Positions 14,451 to 22,926 are shown, counted from the stretch's first letter. The stretch is 36,488 nt of DNA from Deltaproteobacteria bacterium (GCA_016218095.1 JACREV010000086.1:1-36488), one strand, 5' to 3'. The notes: generated from the sequence alone by a model not told the origin. Translations and numbers: made by a program.

Positions 14451-14911
14451 TTTGCCAGCCTCTGCCCCAGAATCCCGAAAAAGACGATTGAGAGTGTTGC
14501 GGCTATTATGAAGACCCCGAGGGGCGCTACAGACGCTCCGAAGGGCAGGAGACCGAACCCGACGGCGTAGAGCGCGCCGGAATGGAGGAGAGCCCCCGCT
14601 ATCATGAGCGTCGATACCGTCTTTGAGAGCCACTCCACGAACGGGAGCCTCGCGAGCGTATAGCCGACGCCGATGTTAAGGGCGGCGTCTACGTTGGAGT
14701 AGAAGAGAGCGCCTCCGAGCACGGACCTCTGGAACTGCGAGAGCATGAACCCGTGCTCGAGCGCCGCGTTAGCGTTCATGTAGAGTCCGAGCGCCATCGT
14801 CAGTACCAGATAGACCGAGCCGAAGGCCATGTTCGTCCTTCCGGCGGCCCAATCAGGAGATTGTCTCCTCGCGGAGTTGTATTCCAGGTATTGTCTCCTT
14901 GTCCTTATCAT
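14447..14911 (-). CDS. unrecognised four-helix membrane protein
   Basis: 154 residues from ATG 14911, with GGGAGGG 4 bases upstream. After a charged N-terminus (about 25 residues) there are four predicted membrane helices. Histidines in ALEHGFM and LLHSGAL could be structural or heme ligands. I do not recognise a family. The ATGA overlap with the cytochrome b561-like gene shows they are made together, so it is probably a partner or assembly factor of that cytochrome. Confidence 0.7.
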   Translation of the reverse strand: MIRTRRQYLEYNSARRQSPDWAAGRTNMAFGSVYLVLTMALGLYMNANAALEHGFMLSQFQRSVLGGALFYSNVDAALNIGVGYTLARLPFVEWLSKTVSTLMIAGALLHSGALYAVGFGLLPFGASVAPLGVFIIAATLSIVFFGILGQRLAK

Positions 14912-15044
14912 AAGACCCTCCCGGGAACTTTGGTTAAGGAAGAGCTTAGCACCGAAATCCCCGGTGTCAAGCGAAGGGAGGGTTTCTGTCAATGAGGGCG
15001 TAAGGGGGGGTATATTAAAAAAAACGCCAAAAAACCCCGGGGGT

Positions 15045-15132
15045 GTCATTGCGAGCGCGGCGAAGCAATCTCATCTTTTATCGCAATCATGTGAGATTGC
15101 TTCGTCGCAAGAAAGCCGCTCCTCGCAATGAC
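15045..15132. repeat. REP-like palindromic element
   Basis: The outer arms GTCATTGCGAG...CTCGCAATGAC and inner arms GCGAAGCAATCTCA...TGAGATTGCTTCGTCGC make an 88-base imperfect palindrome. The gap 14912-15227 has no gene; it contains this element and the terminator at 15177-15206. Partial copies are at 1728-1743 and 22142-22156. It looks like a REP/MITE-type dispersed element. Confidence 0.75.
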
Positions 15133-15170
15133 AAAAAGAGCTTTTCACCCCTCTCCCACAAGTGAATGCA

Positions 15171-15206
15171 TAAAAAAAGAGGCGCGGCTTTTAAGCCGCG
15201 CCTCTT
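15171..15206 (-). terminator. terminator of the rib-nusB-sugar operon
   Basis: A perfect palindrome with 14-base arms (15177-15190 and 15193-15206) and a 2-base loop. On the minus strand it is followed by a run of T's, 22 bases beyond the UDP-xylose synthase-like stop. Confidence 0.88.
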
Positions 15207-15227
15207 AAAAAGCAGACTATGGGCAGC

Positions 15228-16181
15228 TCAGAGCGCGAAGGACCCGGAGCCGTTTATCCGTTCGCTGAAGTAGGGGATAGTCTTTTTAAGGCCGTCCTCA
15301 AGCTTTATCGTCGGGTTCCAGTCGAGGGTCTTCCTCGCTATCGTTATGTCGGGCCGCCTCTGTACCGGGTCGTCAGGGGGCAGAGGCATATGGATCACCT
15401 TTGAAGAAGAACCGGTGAGCCTCCTTATGATGTTGGCGAGCTCGAGCACCGTGAACTCCCCGGGGTTCCCGAGGTTTACCGGGCCCGTGACGTCGTTATT
15501 CTCCATCATCTTTATGATGCCGTCGACAAGGTCGTCCACGTAGCAGAACGAGCGCGTTTGGGACCCGTCGCCGTAAATGGTGATGTCCTGGCCCCGGAGC
15601 GCCTGCACGATGAAGTTGGATACCACCCTGCCGTCGTTCTCGAGCATCCGGGGCCCGTAGGTGTTGAATATACGTATGACCTTTATGTCGACCCCGTTCT
15701 GCTTATTATACGCGAACATGAGGGTTTCGGCGCACCTCTTGCCCTCGTCATAACACGCCCTCGGGCCTATGGGGTTGGTGTTCCCCCAGTAGTCCTCTGT
15801 CTGAGGGTGGACCTTCGGGTCGCCGTATACTTCAGATGTCGAGGCCTGGAGGATACGCGCCCTCACCCTCTTGGCGAGCCCGAGCATGTTGAGCGCGCCC
15901 ATGATGTTCGTCTTTATGGTCTTCACCGGGTTGTACTGGTAGTGTACGGGGGAGGCAGGGCAGGCGAGGTTGTATATCTGGTCGACCTCGATGAGTATCG
16001 GCTCTATCACGTCGTGCCTTACTACCTCGAAGACAGGGTTGTCCATGAGGTGCGCGATGTTCTCTTTCCTGCCCGTGAAGAAGTTATCGAGGCAGATGAC
16101 CTCGTTGCCCTGGTTCAGGAGCTTTTCGCATAGGTGGGAGCCTATGAACCCGGCCCCGCCGGTGACAAGTATCCTTTTCAA
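15228..16181 (-). CDS. UDP-glucuronate decarboxylase (UDP-xylose synthase)-like SDR
   Basis: 317 residues from TTG 16181, chosen since AAGGAGG lies just upstream and the NAD-binding motif then follows at once (KRILVTGGAGFIGSHL, Rossmann GxxGxxG). The catalytic set is S-T-S-E-V-Y (~115), then Y-x-x-x-K as YDEGK (~145), with RIFNTYGPRM and the UXS-typical QTRSFCYVDDLVDG. UXS enzymes convert UDP-glucuronate to UDP-xylose in the cytoplasm for cell-surface glycans. Frame sequence upstream of the TTG is a continuation inside the preceding gene and not conserved. It follows the DegT aminotransferase by 14 bases, suggesting one nucleotide-sugar pathway. Confidence 0.88.
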   Translation of the reverse strand: MKRILVTGGAGFIGSHLCEKLLNQGNEVICLDNFFTGRKENIAHLMDNPVFEVVRHDVIEPILIEVDQIYNLACPASPVHYQYNPVKTIKTNIMGALNMLGLAKRVRARILQASTSEVYGDPKVHPQTEDYWGNTNPIGPRACYDEGKRCAETLMFAYNKQNGVDIKVIRIFNTYGPRMLENDGRVVSNFIVQALRGQDITIYGDGSQTRSFCYVDDLVDGIIKMMENNDVTGPVNLGNPGEFTVLELANIIRRLTGSSSKVIHMPLPPDDPVQRRPDITIARKTLDWNPTIKLEDGLKKTIPYFSERINGSGSFAL

Positions 16182-16195
16182 AAGAAGCCTCCTTC

Positions 16196-17317
16196 TTACC
16201 TGTTGTGAAATTCCGCGATCTTCGCGACGACGTACTCCTGCTGAACTGGCTTCAACTCCGCGTAAATGGGGAGCGCCAGCACCTCTTTGGCGGCAGATTC
16301 GGAGGCCGGGAAAGAGCCCTTCCCGTAGCCGAGGTACTTGAAGCACTTCTGCATGTGGAGGCTTAAGGGGTAGTAGACCTCGGACCCGACTCCCTCGCCT
16401 CCTAGCCAGGCCCTGAGTTCGTCCCTCTTTTTAACCCTTATCACGTACTGGTTGTAGACCGAGCGGTTCCACCCTTCGACATGCGGGAGCGCGACCGCGC
16501 CTTCGAGCCCCGCCTTTTTAAACAGCCTCGTGTACCGCTCCGCGTTCTTTATGCGCGCCTCCGTCCACTTTTCGAGGTATTTGAGCTTTACGCGGAGGAC
16601 TGCGGCCTGCAGTTCATCGAGCCTGCTGTTCGCGCCGACCTCTTCGTGGTAGTAGCGGACTCTCGAGCCGTGGACGCGGAGCATCCTGAGCTTATCTGCC
16701 AATCTATCGTTATTGGTCGTCGCCATGCCTCCGTCGCCGAAGCAACCGAGGTTCTTCGTCGGGTAGAACGAGAAACAGCCGATGTCGCCGATAGCCCCCG
16801 CTTTTTTTCCCCTGTACTCGGCGCCGATCGACTGGGCCGCGTCCTCGATGACGGCAATGCCCTTCTTTTTGCAGACCGAGTTTATCGGGGCCATCTCGGC
16901 GCACTGTCCGTATAGATGGACCGGTATGACGGCCTTTATGGACTTTGTCTTTTTTATGACGGACGCAAGCGCGTCCGGGTCGATATTGTATGTGCGCGGG
17001 TCTATGTCGACGAATACCGGGATTGCGCCGAGACGGGCGATCGAGCCGGCCGTGGCGAAGAAGGTGAACGGGGTCGTAGCCACCTTGTCCCCCTGCTTCA
17101 CGCCCGCGGCCATGAGCGCGAGGAGTATCGCGTCGGTCCCGGAGGCGACGCCTATCGCGTGCCTTGCGCCGCAGTACGAGGCTATTTCGGCTTCTAACCC
17201 GGCGACGTTCTTTCCGAGGACATAATGCTGGGAATCGCAGACGGCCTTTATTTCCTTGAGGACTTCACTTTTTATCTTATTATATTGAGCGGCGAGATTG
17301 AGCAGCTGTACTTTCAA
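16196..17317 (-). CDS. DegT/DnrJ/EryC1/StrS-family sugar aminotransferase
   Basis: 373 residues from TTG 17317 (AGGAG upstream; no ATG fits). PLP-enzyme features in order: GVASGTDAILLALMAAGV (~57-73), TPFTFFATAGSI, VIPVHLYGQCA, VIEDAAQSIGA (Asp binding the pyridine nitrogen) and SFYPTKNLGCFGDGG with the Schiff-base lysine (~185). These enzymes aminate keto-sugar nucleotides in the cytoplasm for lipopolysaccharide, capsule or glycoprotein sugars. The product sugar is not determined. It lies 26 bases after nusB and 14 before the UXS-like gene. Confidence 0.88.
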   Translation of the reverse strand: MKVQLLNLAAQYNKIKSEVLKEIKAVCDSQHYVLGKNVAGLEAEIASYCGARHAIGVASGTDAILLALMAAGVKQGDKVATTPFTFFATAGSIARLGAIPVFVDIDPRTYNIDPDALASVIKKTKSIKAVIPVHLYGQCAEMAPINSVCKKKGIAVIEDAAQSIGAEYRGKKAGAIGDIGCFSFYPTKNLGCFGDGGMATTNNDRLADKLRMLRVHGSRVRYYHEEVGANSRLDELQAAVLRVKLKYLEKWTEARIKNAERYTRLFKKAGLEGAVALPHVEGWNRSVYNQYVIRVKKRDELRAWLGGEGVGSEVYYPLSLHMQKCFKYLGYGKGSFPASESAAKEVLALPIYAELKPVQQEYVVAKIAEFHNR

Positions 17318-17343
17318 AACCCTGTCTCCTGTATATTTTATTT

Positions 17344-17775
17344 TCAGACCCGCTTCGGCCTCGCGGGCTCTTCCCTCTCGATGGCCTTGCGGGCGTTATC
17401 GACTATGCCGTTTATGAACGCGCCGGACTCGGCTGACCCGAATTTTTTCGCGAGCTCGACGGCCTCGTCTATGACCGCCTTGTACGGGACGTCGGAATAT
17501 TTAAGCTCGTAGACGGCTACCCGGAGGATGTTCCTGTCCACGACCGCCATCCGCTCGACCGTCCAGTTGTCGGAGTGCGCCTCAATGGCCGAGTCTATCT
17601 CCGCCCTATGGTCGACTACGCCCTTTATGAGCCTCTCGCAATACAGGCGCGCCTCCGTCCCCTCGGCGAGCCCTTCCATCTCGGAGCCGTAGTATTCGGA
17701 CGATGCGTCCGCGGCCACGTCCATCCTGTATAGGACCTGGAGGGCTGTTTCCCTCGCCTTTCTTCTTACATTCAT
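17344..17775 (-). CDS. nusB: transcription antitermination factor NusB
   Basis: 143 residues, the usual length. The N-terminal RRKARETALQVLYRMDVA and the C-terminal motif DRNILRVAVYELKYSDVPYKAVIDEAVELAKKF (given here as two conserved blocks at ~5-20 and ~82-112) are characteristic. NusB binds boxA RNA with NusE and helps rRNA transcription. The gene follows ribH, the common ribH-nusB arrangement, with a 26-base gap. Confidence 0.93.
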   Translation of the reverse strand: MNVRRKARETALQVLYRMDVAADASSEYYGSEMEGLAEGTEARLYCERLIKGVVDHRAEIDSAIEAHSDNWTVERMAVVDRNILRVAVYELKYSDVPYKAVIDEAVELAKKFGSAESGAFINGIVDNARKAIEREEPARPKRV

Positions 17776-17801
17776 TCTTTTTTTCCGGAAAGCCCCTTGG
17801 T

Positions 17802-18275
17802 TTATTTCTTCTTTAAAGTCTTCAAAAGATTAGCCATCTCCATGGCGGTCAACGCCGCGTCCCTGCCCTTGTTGCCGGATTTGGTCCCGGCACGCTCTAT
17901 CGCCTGTTCGAGGTTGTCGGCGGTTATGACGCCGAAGGATACGGGGGTGCCTGAGTCGAGCGCGACCCTCGCTATGCCCTTTGCGGCCTCTCCGGCGACA
18001 TAGTCGAAGTGGGGCGTGCCGCCCCTGATGACGCACCCGAGACAGACTATGGCGTCGTACTTGTTCGACGCCGCGAGCGCCTTGGCGACCACGGGCATCT
18101 CGTAGGAGCCGGGGACTTTTACGACATCGACGTCGTCTTCAGCCCCGCCGCTCCGGAAGATGGTGTCGAGCGCGCCTTCGAGGAGCCTACCGCTTATGAA
18201 GTCGTTGAACCTGCCAACCACGAGCGCGAACTTGAGACCCTTTGCTGTAAGGTTTCCTTCGATCGTCCTCGGCAT
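17802..18275 (-). CDS. ribH: 6,7-dimethyl-8-ribityllumazine synthase
   Basis: 157 residues. It condenses 5-amino-6-ribitylaminouracil with dihydroxybutanone phosphate, the step before riboflavin synthase. Conserved segments: VVGRFNDFISGRLLEGAL (~19-36), PGSYEMP (~55), CLGCVIRGGTPHFDYVAGEA (catalytic His in the last part, ~80-98), and SFGVITADNLEQAIERAG (~113-130). The ATG is preceded by AGGAGG on the coding strand. A hairpin with a T-run lies between ribBA and ribH, so ribH-nusB may have its own promoter. Confidence 0.95.
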   Translation of the reverse strand: MPRTIEGNLTAKGLKFALVVGRFNDFISGRLLEGALDTIFRSGGAEDDVDVVKVPGSYEMPVVAKALAASNKYDAIVCLGCVIRGGTPHFDYVAGEAAKGIARVALDSGTPVSFGVITADNLEQAIERAGTKSGNKGRDAALTAMEMANLLKTLKKK

Positions 18276-18380
18276 AAAGCCAGCCTCCTTGTGCTCGGCG
18301 CGCGGCCAGTTTTCGTTTCGGCGGGATTTATCCGGTCGAACGACTTTGCCGCTCCGGCAATGGGATAATGTTTCCTGATT

Positions 18381-18424
18381 CCAAAAATAAAAAACCGGAC
18401 CCGCCCCCCGTCAAACGGGGGCGG
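18381..18424 (-). terminator. hairpin with T-run between ribBA and ribH
   Basis: On the minus strand CCGCCCCCGT-ttg-ACGGGGGGCGG (one bulged C/G) is followed six bases later by TTTTTTATTTTT. It lies after ribBA and before ribH. It may terminate or attenuate transcription between them. The rest of the 236-base gap shows no gene and no FMN riboswitch. Confidence 0.6.
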
Positions 18425-18511
18425 CCCCTGGTCACGGTCCTGAAATGCCGACGGCCTAAAGCATGTGAGCCGATGAAAAAAGCCCTCTGCCGCTCCTCCG
18501 CCCCTCTGCCC

Positions 18512-19753
18512 CTACTTCGTCGTCTTTCCCGGGACCGCTTCGAACGAGTCGAGGTTCGTGAGGAGGTGCCCCATCTTCTCTTTCTTCACGCGGAGATAAT
18601 TGACGTTCTTCGCGTGAGGGGTCGACTCTATCGGTACCCTTTCGACGACCTCCAATCCGTAGCCTTCGAGGCCGACTATCTTCTTCGGGTTGTTCGTGAT
18701 GATGCGCATCTTGCGGACCCCGAGGTCGAGGAGTATCTGCGCGCCTATGCCGTAGTCGCGCAAGTCCGCCTTGAAGCCGAGCCTCTCGTTAGCCTCAACG
18801 GTGTCGAGCCCCGCGTCCTGAAGCGTGTACGCCTTCAATTTGTTCACAAGCCCTATGCCGCGCCCCTCCTGGTGCATGTACAGGAGGATGCCCTTGCCCG
18901 CCTTCTCTATCATCTTCATCGCGCCCTTCAACTGCTCGCCGCAGTCGCACCTCTCGCTCCCGAAGACGTCTCCTGTGAGGCACTCGGAATGCACGCGGAC
19001 GAGCACCGGCTCATCCGGCCTTATCTCTCCCTTTACGAGCGCGAGGTGCTCGTGAAAGTCTATGTCGTTGGTGTAGGCTACGGCCCTGAACTCCCCGCCG
19101 TACCTCGAAGGTATAAGCGCCTCGGCGGCCCTGTGGACGAGGAGGTCTTTCTTCAACCTGTACTCTATTATGTCGGCTATGGTCACTATCATGAGCCCGT
19201 GCTCTTTGGCAAAGACCTCAAGGTCCGGCATGCGGGCCATGGTGCCGTCCTCGTTCATTATCTCGCAGATGATCCCCGCGGGACGCAGGCCCGCGAGGCG
19301 CGACAAGTCTATCGAGCCCTCGGTCTGGCCCGTGCGGACCAGCACCCCGCCCTTTCTCGCGCGTAACGGAAATATGTGGCCGGGCCTCGCGAGGTCTTCC
19401 GGTCTCGCCTTGTCCTGTATGGCGGTAAGTATCGTCACCGCCCTGTCGGAGGCGGAGATGCCGGTCGTGACGTCCTTCTTCGCGTCGATAGAAACCGTGA
19501 ACGCGGTCCTGTACAGCGAGGTATTGTCCTCGACCATGGGTTTCAGGTCGAGGACGTCGGCCTTCTCTTCGGTGAGCGTCAGGCATATGAGGCCGCGCCC
19601 GTACTTGGCCATGAAGTTTATCGCCTCGGGGGTGGCGAGCTCGGCGGCCATGCAGAGGTCGCCCTCGTTCTCCCGGTCCTCGTCGTCGACGAGGATGACG
19701 ATCCTGCCTTCCCTTATCTGCCTTAAGGCCTCTTCTATTCTCTTTATGGACAT
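18512..19753 (-). CDS. ribBA: bifunctional 3,4-dihydroxy-2-butanone-4-phosphate synthase / GTP cyclohydrolase II
   Basis: 413 residues. Domain 1 (about 1-200, RibB) has VDDEDRENEGDLCMAAE with the acidic metal-binding residues, FPLRARKGGVLVRTGQTEGS and GIICEIMNEDGTMAR. Domain 2 (about 205-400, RibA) has VRVHSECLTGDVFGSERCDC carrying the three zinc cysteines, MHQEGRGIGLVNKLKAY and the final NNPKKI. It provides both starting materials for riboflavin. It lies 4 bases after the riboflavin synthase stop, so the two are coupled. The start is the ATG at 19753. Confidence 0.96.
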   Translation of the reverse strand: MSIKRIEEALRQIREGRIVILVDDEDRENEGDLCMAAELATPEAINFMAKYGRGLICLTLTEEKADVLDLKPMVEDNTSLYRTAFTVSIDAKKDVTTGISASDRAVTILTAIQDKARPEDLARPGHIFPLRARKGGVLVRTGQTEGSIDLSRLAGLRPAGIICEIMNEDGTMARMPDLEVFAKEHGLMIVTIADIIEYRLKKDLLVHRAAEALIPSRYGGEFRAVAYTNDIDFHEHLALVKGEIRPDEPVLVRVHSECLTGDVFGSERCDCGEQLKGAMKMIEKAGKGILLYMHQEGRGIGLVNKLKAYTLQDAGLDTVEANERLGFKADLRDYGIGAQILLDLGVRKMRIITNNPKKIVGLEGYGLEVVERVPIESTPHAKNVNYLRVKKEKMGHLLTNLDSFEAVPGKTTK

Positions 19754-19757
19754 GCTT

Positions 19758-20408
19758 TTAAAGCTCCTGCTTTTTTAAAAAACCGTGCTCGGCGAGGAAG
19801 TCTTCAGTGACGCCTTTTTTCCCGGCTGAAAAATACCTCTCGACATACTTCCCGATGACGTCGGTCTCGATATTCACCTTTGCGCCTTCGGGCTTGTCCA
19901 GGAGGGTGGTCTTCTTGAACGTGTGGGGGATTATCGCGGCCCTTATGCCTTCACGGGTTATCTCCGCGATTGTGAGGCTTATCCCGTCTATGGCTATCGA
20001 GCCCTTCTTTACGACCTGGCCCATGAGAACGGACGGGACCTCGACCTCGAGGTCTATCGCCTCCCCCTTCGGCGTTTTTTTGAGTATCATTCCGATGCCG
20101 TCGACGTGCCCCGAGACCATGTGGCCGCCGAGGGGTTTCGAGAGCGTGAGCGCGCGCTCGAGGTTGACTCTGCTCCCGGCCTTCAACTCCGCAAGGGTCG
20201 TTACAAGGAGCGTCTCTTCGCTCAAGTCGGCTGTAAAAGCCCCGTGTTCCTTGCCGACTACCGTGAGGCAGGCCCCGTTTATGGCGACGGAGTCGCCTAA
20301 GCAGACTTCATCGAGAGGAAGGGCGGTCTCTATGGTTATTCTACCAAATGCGCCCCTTTTTTCAATGTTTTTTACTCGTCCTACGTCTTCTATTATGCCT
20401 GTGAACAT
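19758..20408 (-). CDS. ribE: riboflavin synthase, alpha subunit
   Basis: 216 residues made of two lumazine-binding repeats: the first begins MFTGIIEDVGRV, and the second begins near residue 98 with GHVDGIG. Conserved CLGDSVAINGACLTV and KGSIAIDGISLTI occupy equivalent places in each repeat. It dismutates two lumazines to riboflavin, the last step of the pathway. It lies between ribD (88 bases upstream) and ribBA (4 bases downstream). Confidence 0.95.
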   Translation of the reverse strand: MFTGIIEDVGRVKNIEKRGAFGRITIETALPLDEVCLGDSVAINGACLTVVGKEHGAFTADLSEETLLVTTLAELKAGSRVNLERALTLSKPLGGHMVSGHVDGIGMILKKTPKGEAIDLEVEVPSVLMGQVVKKGSIAIDGISLTIAEITREGIRAAIIPHTFKKTTLLDKPEGAKVNIETDVIGKYVERYFSAGKKGVTEDFLAEHGFLKKQEL

Positions 20409-20496
20409 GGCGAAAACCCCGTTTTAAAGCCGATAGAAGGCCAAATACGCTTCCAAACCGCCCCACAAGGCCTTCACCTTGTCAATGGGAGGAGAT

Positions 20497-21582
20497 CTAA
20501 ACCGGATAACCTTCTATCAATATATCGCAACCGGACCTTTTTACAACGACATCCTTCAACTTTGGGGCGGCCTCAAGCCTTCTCAAACCTAAGCTTCCGA
20601 TCGACGGCCTCCCGTCTGCCCCGATGAGCATGGGAGAGATGAAAAAGAGAAACCTATCGACGAGGCCGGCCTTTACAAGGGAGGCCGCAAGAGTCCCGCC
20701 GCCTTCGACGAGGAGGCTTGAGACCTCCATTTTGCCGAGCTCTTTGAGGACCCGTCTGATATCGAGCCCGTCGTTTTTAGCGGGTACGACGACTACCCTC
20801 GCGCCGAGTCCGCGCGCCTTTCTGACCCTTGACGCGCTTGCGCCCATGCCGGTGAATATGACGAGCCTTTCGGGGTTATTTAAGACCTTTGCGCTGAATG
20901 GGGTCTTAAAAGAGCTGTCGAGGACTACTTTCAAGGGGGCCCTGCCCCTGACAAGCCTCACCGTAAGCTCCGGGTCGTCGCGCAGTAGCGTATTGACCCC
21001 GACCATGACGGCGTCGGCCTCAGAGCGTAATCTATGGACCGCCTTCCGGGATGCCTCTCCGGTTATCCACCTCGATTCGCCGGTTGCAATCGCTATCCTG
21101 CCGTCGAGGGTGGAGGCGAGTTTTAAAGTGACGTATGGGGTCTTCGTGGTGATAAACTTCTCGAAGGGCCTGTTTATCGCACGGCATTCTGATTCAAGAA
21201 CGCCGCTATCGACCGCGATGCCGGAGGCCTTGAGCTTCTTTATGCCCCTGCCCGCGACGAGCGGGTTCGGGTCTTTCGCGCCGATTACCACCCTTTTTAT
21301 CCCGGCGCTTATTACGGCGTCGCCGCAGGGCGGAGTGCGCCCGTAGTGTACGCACGGCTCTAACGTCACATAGAGGGTGGCGCCTTTGACGCCGCCTTTC
21401 GCGGACCTTAACGCCTCTATCTCAGCGTGCGGGAGCCCCGCCTTCCTGTGCCAGCCGGACCCGATAACCTTTCCGTTTTTTACTATGACCGCGCCCACGG
21501 CGGGATTGGGGGATGTTTTTCCGATGCCCTTTTTGGCGAGCCGGAGGGCGAGGCTCATGAACAGTTCGTCGTCAGGCTTCAC
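20497..21582 (-). CDS. ribD: bifunctional pyrimidine deaminase / reductase
   Basis: 361 residues. The N-terminal deaminase (about 1-145) has the zinc site HAEIEAL and LEPCVHYGRTPPCGDAVI, and the C-terminal reductase (about 148-360) has TLKLASTLDGRIA and LLVEGGGTL. It performs the second and third steps of riboflavin synthesis. Its ATG overlaps the stop of nrdR by 4 bases (ATGA). Confidence 0.95.
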   Translation of the reverse strand: MKPDDELFMSLALRLAKKGIGKTSPNPAVGAVIVKNGKVIGSGWHRKAGLPHAEIEALRSAKGGVKGATLYVTLEPCVHYGRTPPCGDAVISAGIKRVVIGAKDPNPLVAGRGIKKLKASGIAVDSGVLESECRAINRPFEKFITTKTPYVTLKLASTLDGRIAIATGESRWITGEASRKAVHRLRSEADAVMVGVNTLLRDDPELTVRLVRGRAPLKVVLDSSFKTPFSAKVLNNPERLVIFTGMGASASRVRKARGLGARVVVVPAKNDGLDIRRVLKELGKMEVSSLLVEGGGTLAASLVKAGLVDRFLFFISPMLIGADGRPSIGSLGLRRLEAAPKLKDVVVKRSGCDILIEGYPV

Positions 21583-22046
21583 TTCGACCCCTTCTTCACG
21601 TCGAGGAGGTCCTTCAATTCCTTCATGAACTCGTTTATGTCGCGGAACTCCCTGTAGACCGAGGCGAACCTCACGTACGCGACCTCATCGAGCCTTTTGA
21701 GCTCTTCCATCACCGCCTCCCCTATGGAAGACGAAGGTATCTCCCTCTCGCCGGAATCCAGAAACCTCATCTCGAGCTTGTCGGCGGCCTTCTCCATCTC
21801 CTCCATCGACACCGGCCGTTTCTCGCAGGCCTTCACTATGCCGCCGAGTATCTTGCCCCTGTCGAATGACTCCCTCGTCCCGTCTTTTTTAACGACGAGG
21901 GGGAGGGTCTCCTCGACCCGCTCGTAGGTGGTGAAGCGTTTGGCGCACCCGAGGCATTCTCTGCGCCTCCGGGTGGTGGAGCCGTCCTGAGAGAGCCTGG
22001 AATCTATGACCTTGTCTTCGAGAAAGCCGCAGAATGGACACTTCAT
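21579..22046 (-). CDS. nrdR: transcriptional repressor NrdR
   Basis: 155 residues, full length. The N-terminal zinc ribbon (MKCPFCGF, then RRRECLGCAKRFTTYERVE at ~27-45) is followed by an ATP-cone domain (~49-139, VVKKDGTRESFDRGKI). NrdR represses ribonucleotide reductase genes according to ATP/dATP. The nrdR-ribD arrangement is common in bacteria. It is the first gene of the rib run here. Confidence 0.96.
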   Translation of the reverse strand: MKCPFCGFLEDKVIDSRLSQDGSTTRRRRECLGCAKRFTTYERVEETLPLVVKKDGTRESFDRGKILGGIVKACEKRPVSMEEMEKAADKLEMRFLDSGEREIPSSSIGEAVMEELKRLDEVAYVRFASVYREFRDINEFMKELKDLLDVKKGSK

Positions 22047-22141
22047 AATGGGGCAATATACAAAAGAAAGGCGGAAAAGACAAGAGGTTTGAGGGGTTCG
22101 TGGCGGGCCATCTACGCTTGCCCATTATCGAAAGCGCGGTC

Positions 22142-22156
22142 GTCATTGCGGGGAGC
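22142..22156 (+). repeat. diverged partial REP-like copy
   Basis: GTCATTGCGGGGAGC resembles the arm of the element at 15045-15132, followed by a small GGAGCT-tc-AGCTCC palindrome. The surrounding gap 22047-22404 has no gene; it otherwise holds the hairpins at 22300-22323 and 22337-22362. Confidence 0.45.
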
Positions 22157-22299
22157 TTCAGCTCCGGGGACCCGCTGGTGCCGTCTCTTAAGGATAAGAT
22201 CGCCTTGCACTCGCGATGGCTGCATTCACCGCACCGAAAAAACGGATCTCCCCGACAGGGGTCGGCGGTCCTCAGCCCCCCCCCGGACAGCCTATCCAT

Positions 22300-22323
22300 C
22301 ACCAGACAGGAGTCTGGTGTTTT
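22300..22323 (+). terminator. hairpin with short T-run facing the plus strand
   Basis: CACCAGAC-agga-GTCTGGTG is followed by TTTTA. No gene on the plus strand leads into it within this window, so its role is unclear. Confidence 0.45.
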
Positions 22324-22336
22324 ATCGGCTAAATAA

Positions 22337-22362
22337 AAAAGGGCCCCCTTAGGGGCCCTTTT
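22337..22362 (-). terminator. bidirectional terminator after the HU gene
   Basis: AAAAGGGCCCC-ctta-GGGGCCCTTTT, 11-bp arms. On the minus strand it is followed by TTTATTTAG. It lies about 42 bases after the HU stop. Confidence 0.85.
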
Positions 22363-22404
22363 GTCTATGTGCGATGGTTAGATGAGTCCGCGCGCGTAAC
22401 GAGG

Positions 22405-22692
22405 TTACTTATCGCCGAGCACCGCGTCCTTGCAGGCCTTGGCGACCCTGAACTTCACCACCTTCTTTGCGGGTATCTTTATCGCGGCGCCGGTCTGGGG
22501 GTTCCTGCCCATGCGCGCCTTCCTCTTCACGAGCACGAGTTTGCCTACCCCGGGTATCGTGAACGAGTTCTTGGCTTCCTTGTAGGAGAGCTGGGCAAGC
22601 TGATTGATCATCTCGCCGGCGATCTTCTTGGTAACGCCCACCTTCTTTGCCAACTGATCCGCGATCTGTGACTTCGTTAGTGCCTTTCCCAT
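22405..22692 (-). CDS. HU-family DNA-binding protein
   Basis: 95 residues. The start KALTKSQIADQLAKKVGV, the GVGKLVLVKRKARMGRNPQTG beta-arm region (conserved G-R-N-P-x-T-G at ~62-68) and the C-terminal VVKFRVAKACKDAV are classical HU/IHF features. The protein bends DNA as part of the nucleoid; I cannot decide between HU and an IHF-like role. The ATG has AGGAGG 5 bases upstream. Its putative promoter is about 235 bases away, giving an unusually long leader. Confidence 0.93.
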   Translation of the reverse strand: MGKALTKSQIADQLAKKVGVTKKIAGEMINQLAQLSYKEAKNSFTIPGVGKLVLVKRKARMGRNPQTGAAIKIPAKKVVKFRVAKACKDAVLGDK

Positions 22693-22926
22693 CTGAACCT
22701 CCTGTTTTTTTAATAAGAGATTTTTGAAATCCGCGCCGCGCCTGCCCCGCGGTCCGCACCCTTGAACGCCGACGGATGTATTCTCGATGTTGCGCCCGCG
22801 GCCATTGTGCCCCTCTTTTCAAACGCCGCCCGGCCCTTCAAGATCTGCCCGGCTGTTCATGATTCGCGCCCGTTCAGGCTGCGCCGCCCCTTTGTTTACG
22901 CGGTCTCTGTAATTTAGGGTTACTTA

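Noticed and set aside
18368..19366. A 332-codon open frame opposite ribBA.
   Set aside because: Shadow of ribBA, without a domain and with biased composition.
20409..20496. An FMN riboswitch between ribD and ribE, or upstream of nrdR.
   Set aside because: No conserved RFN sequence blocks were seen in any rib gap.
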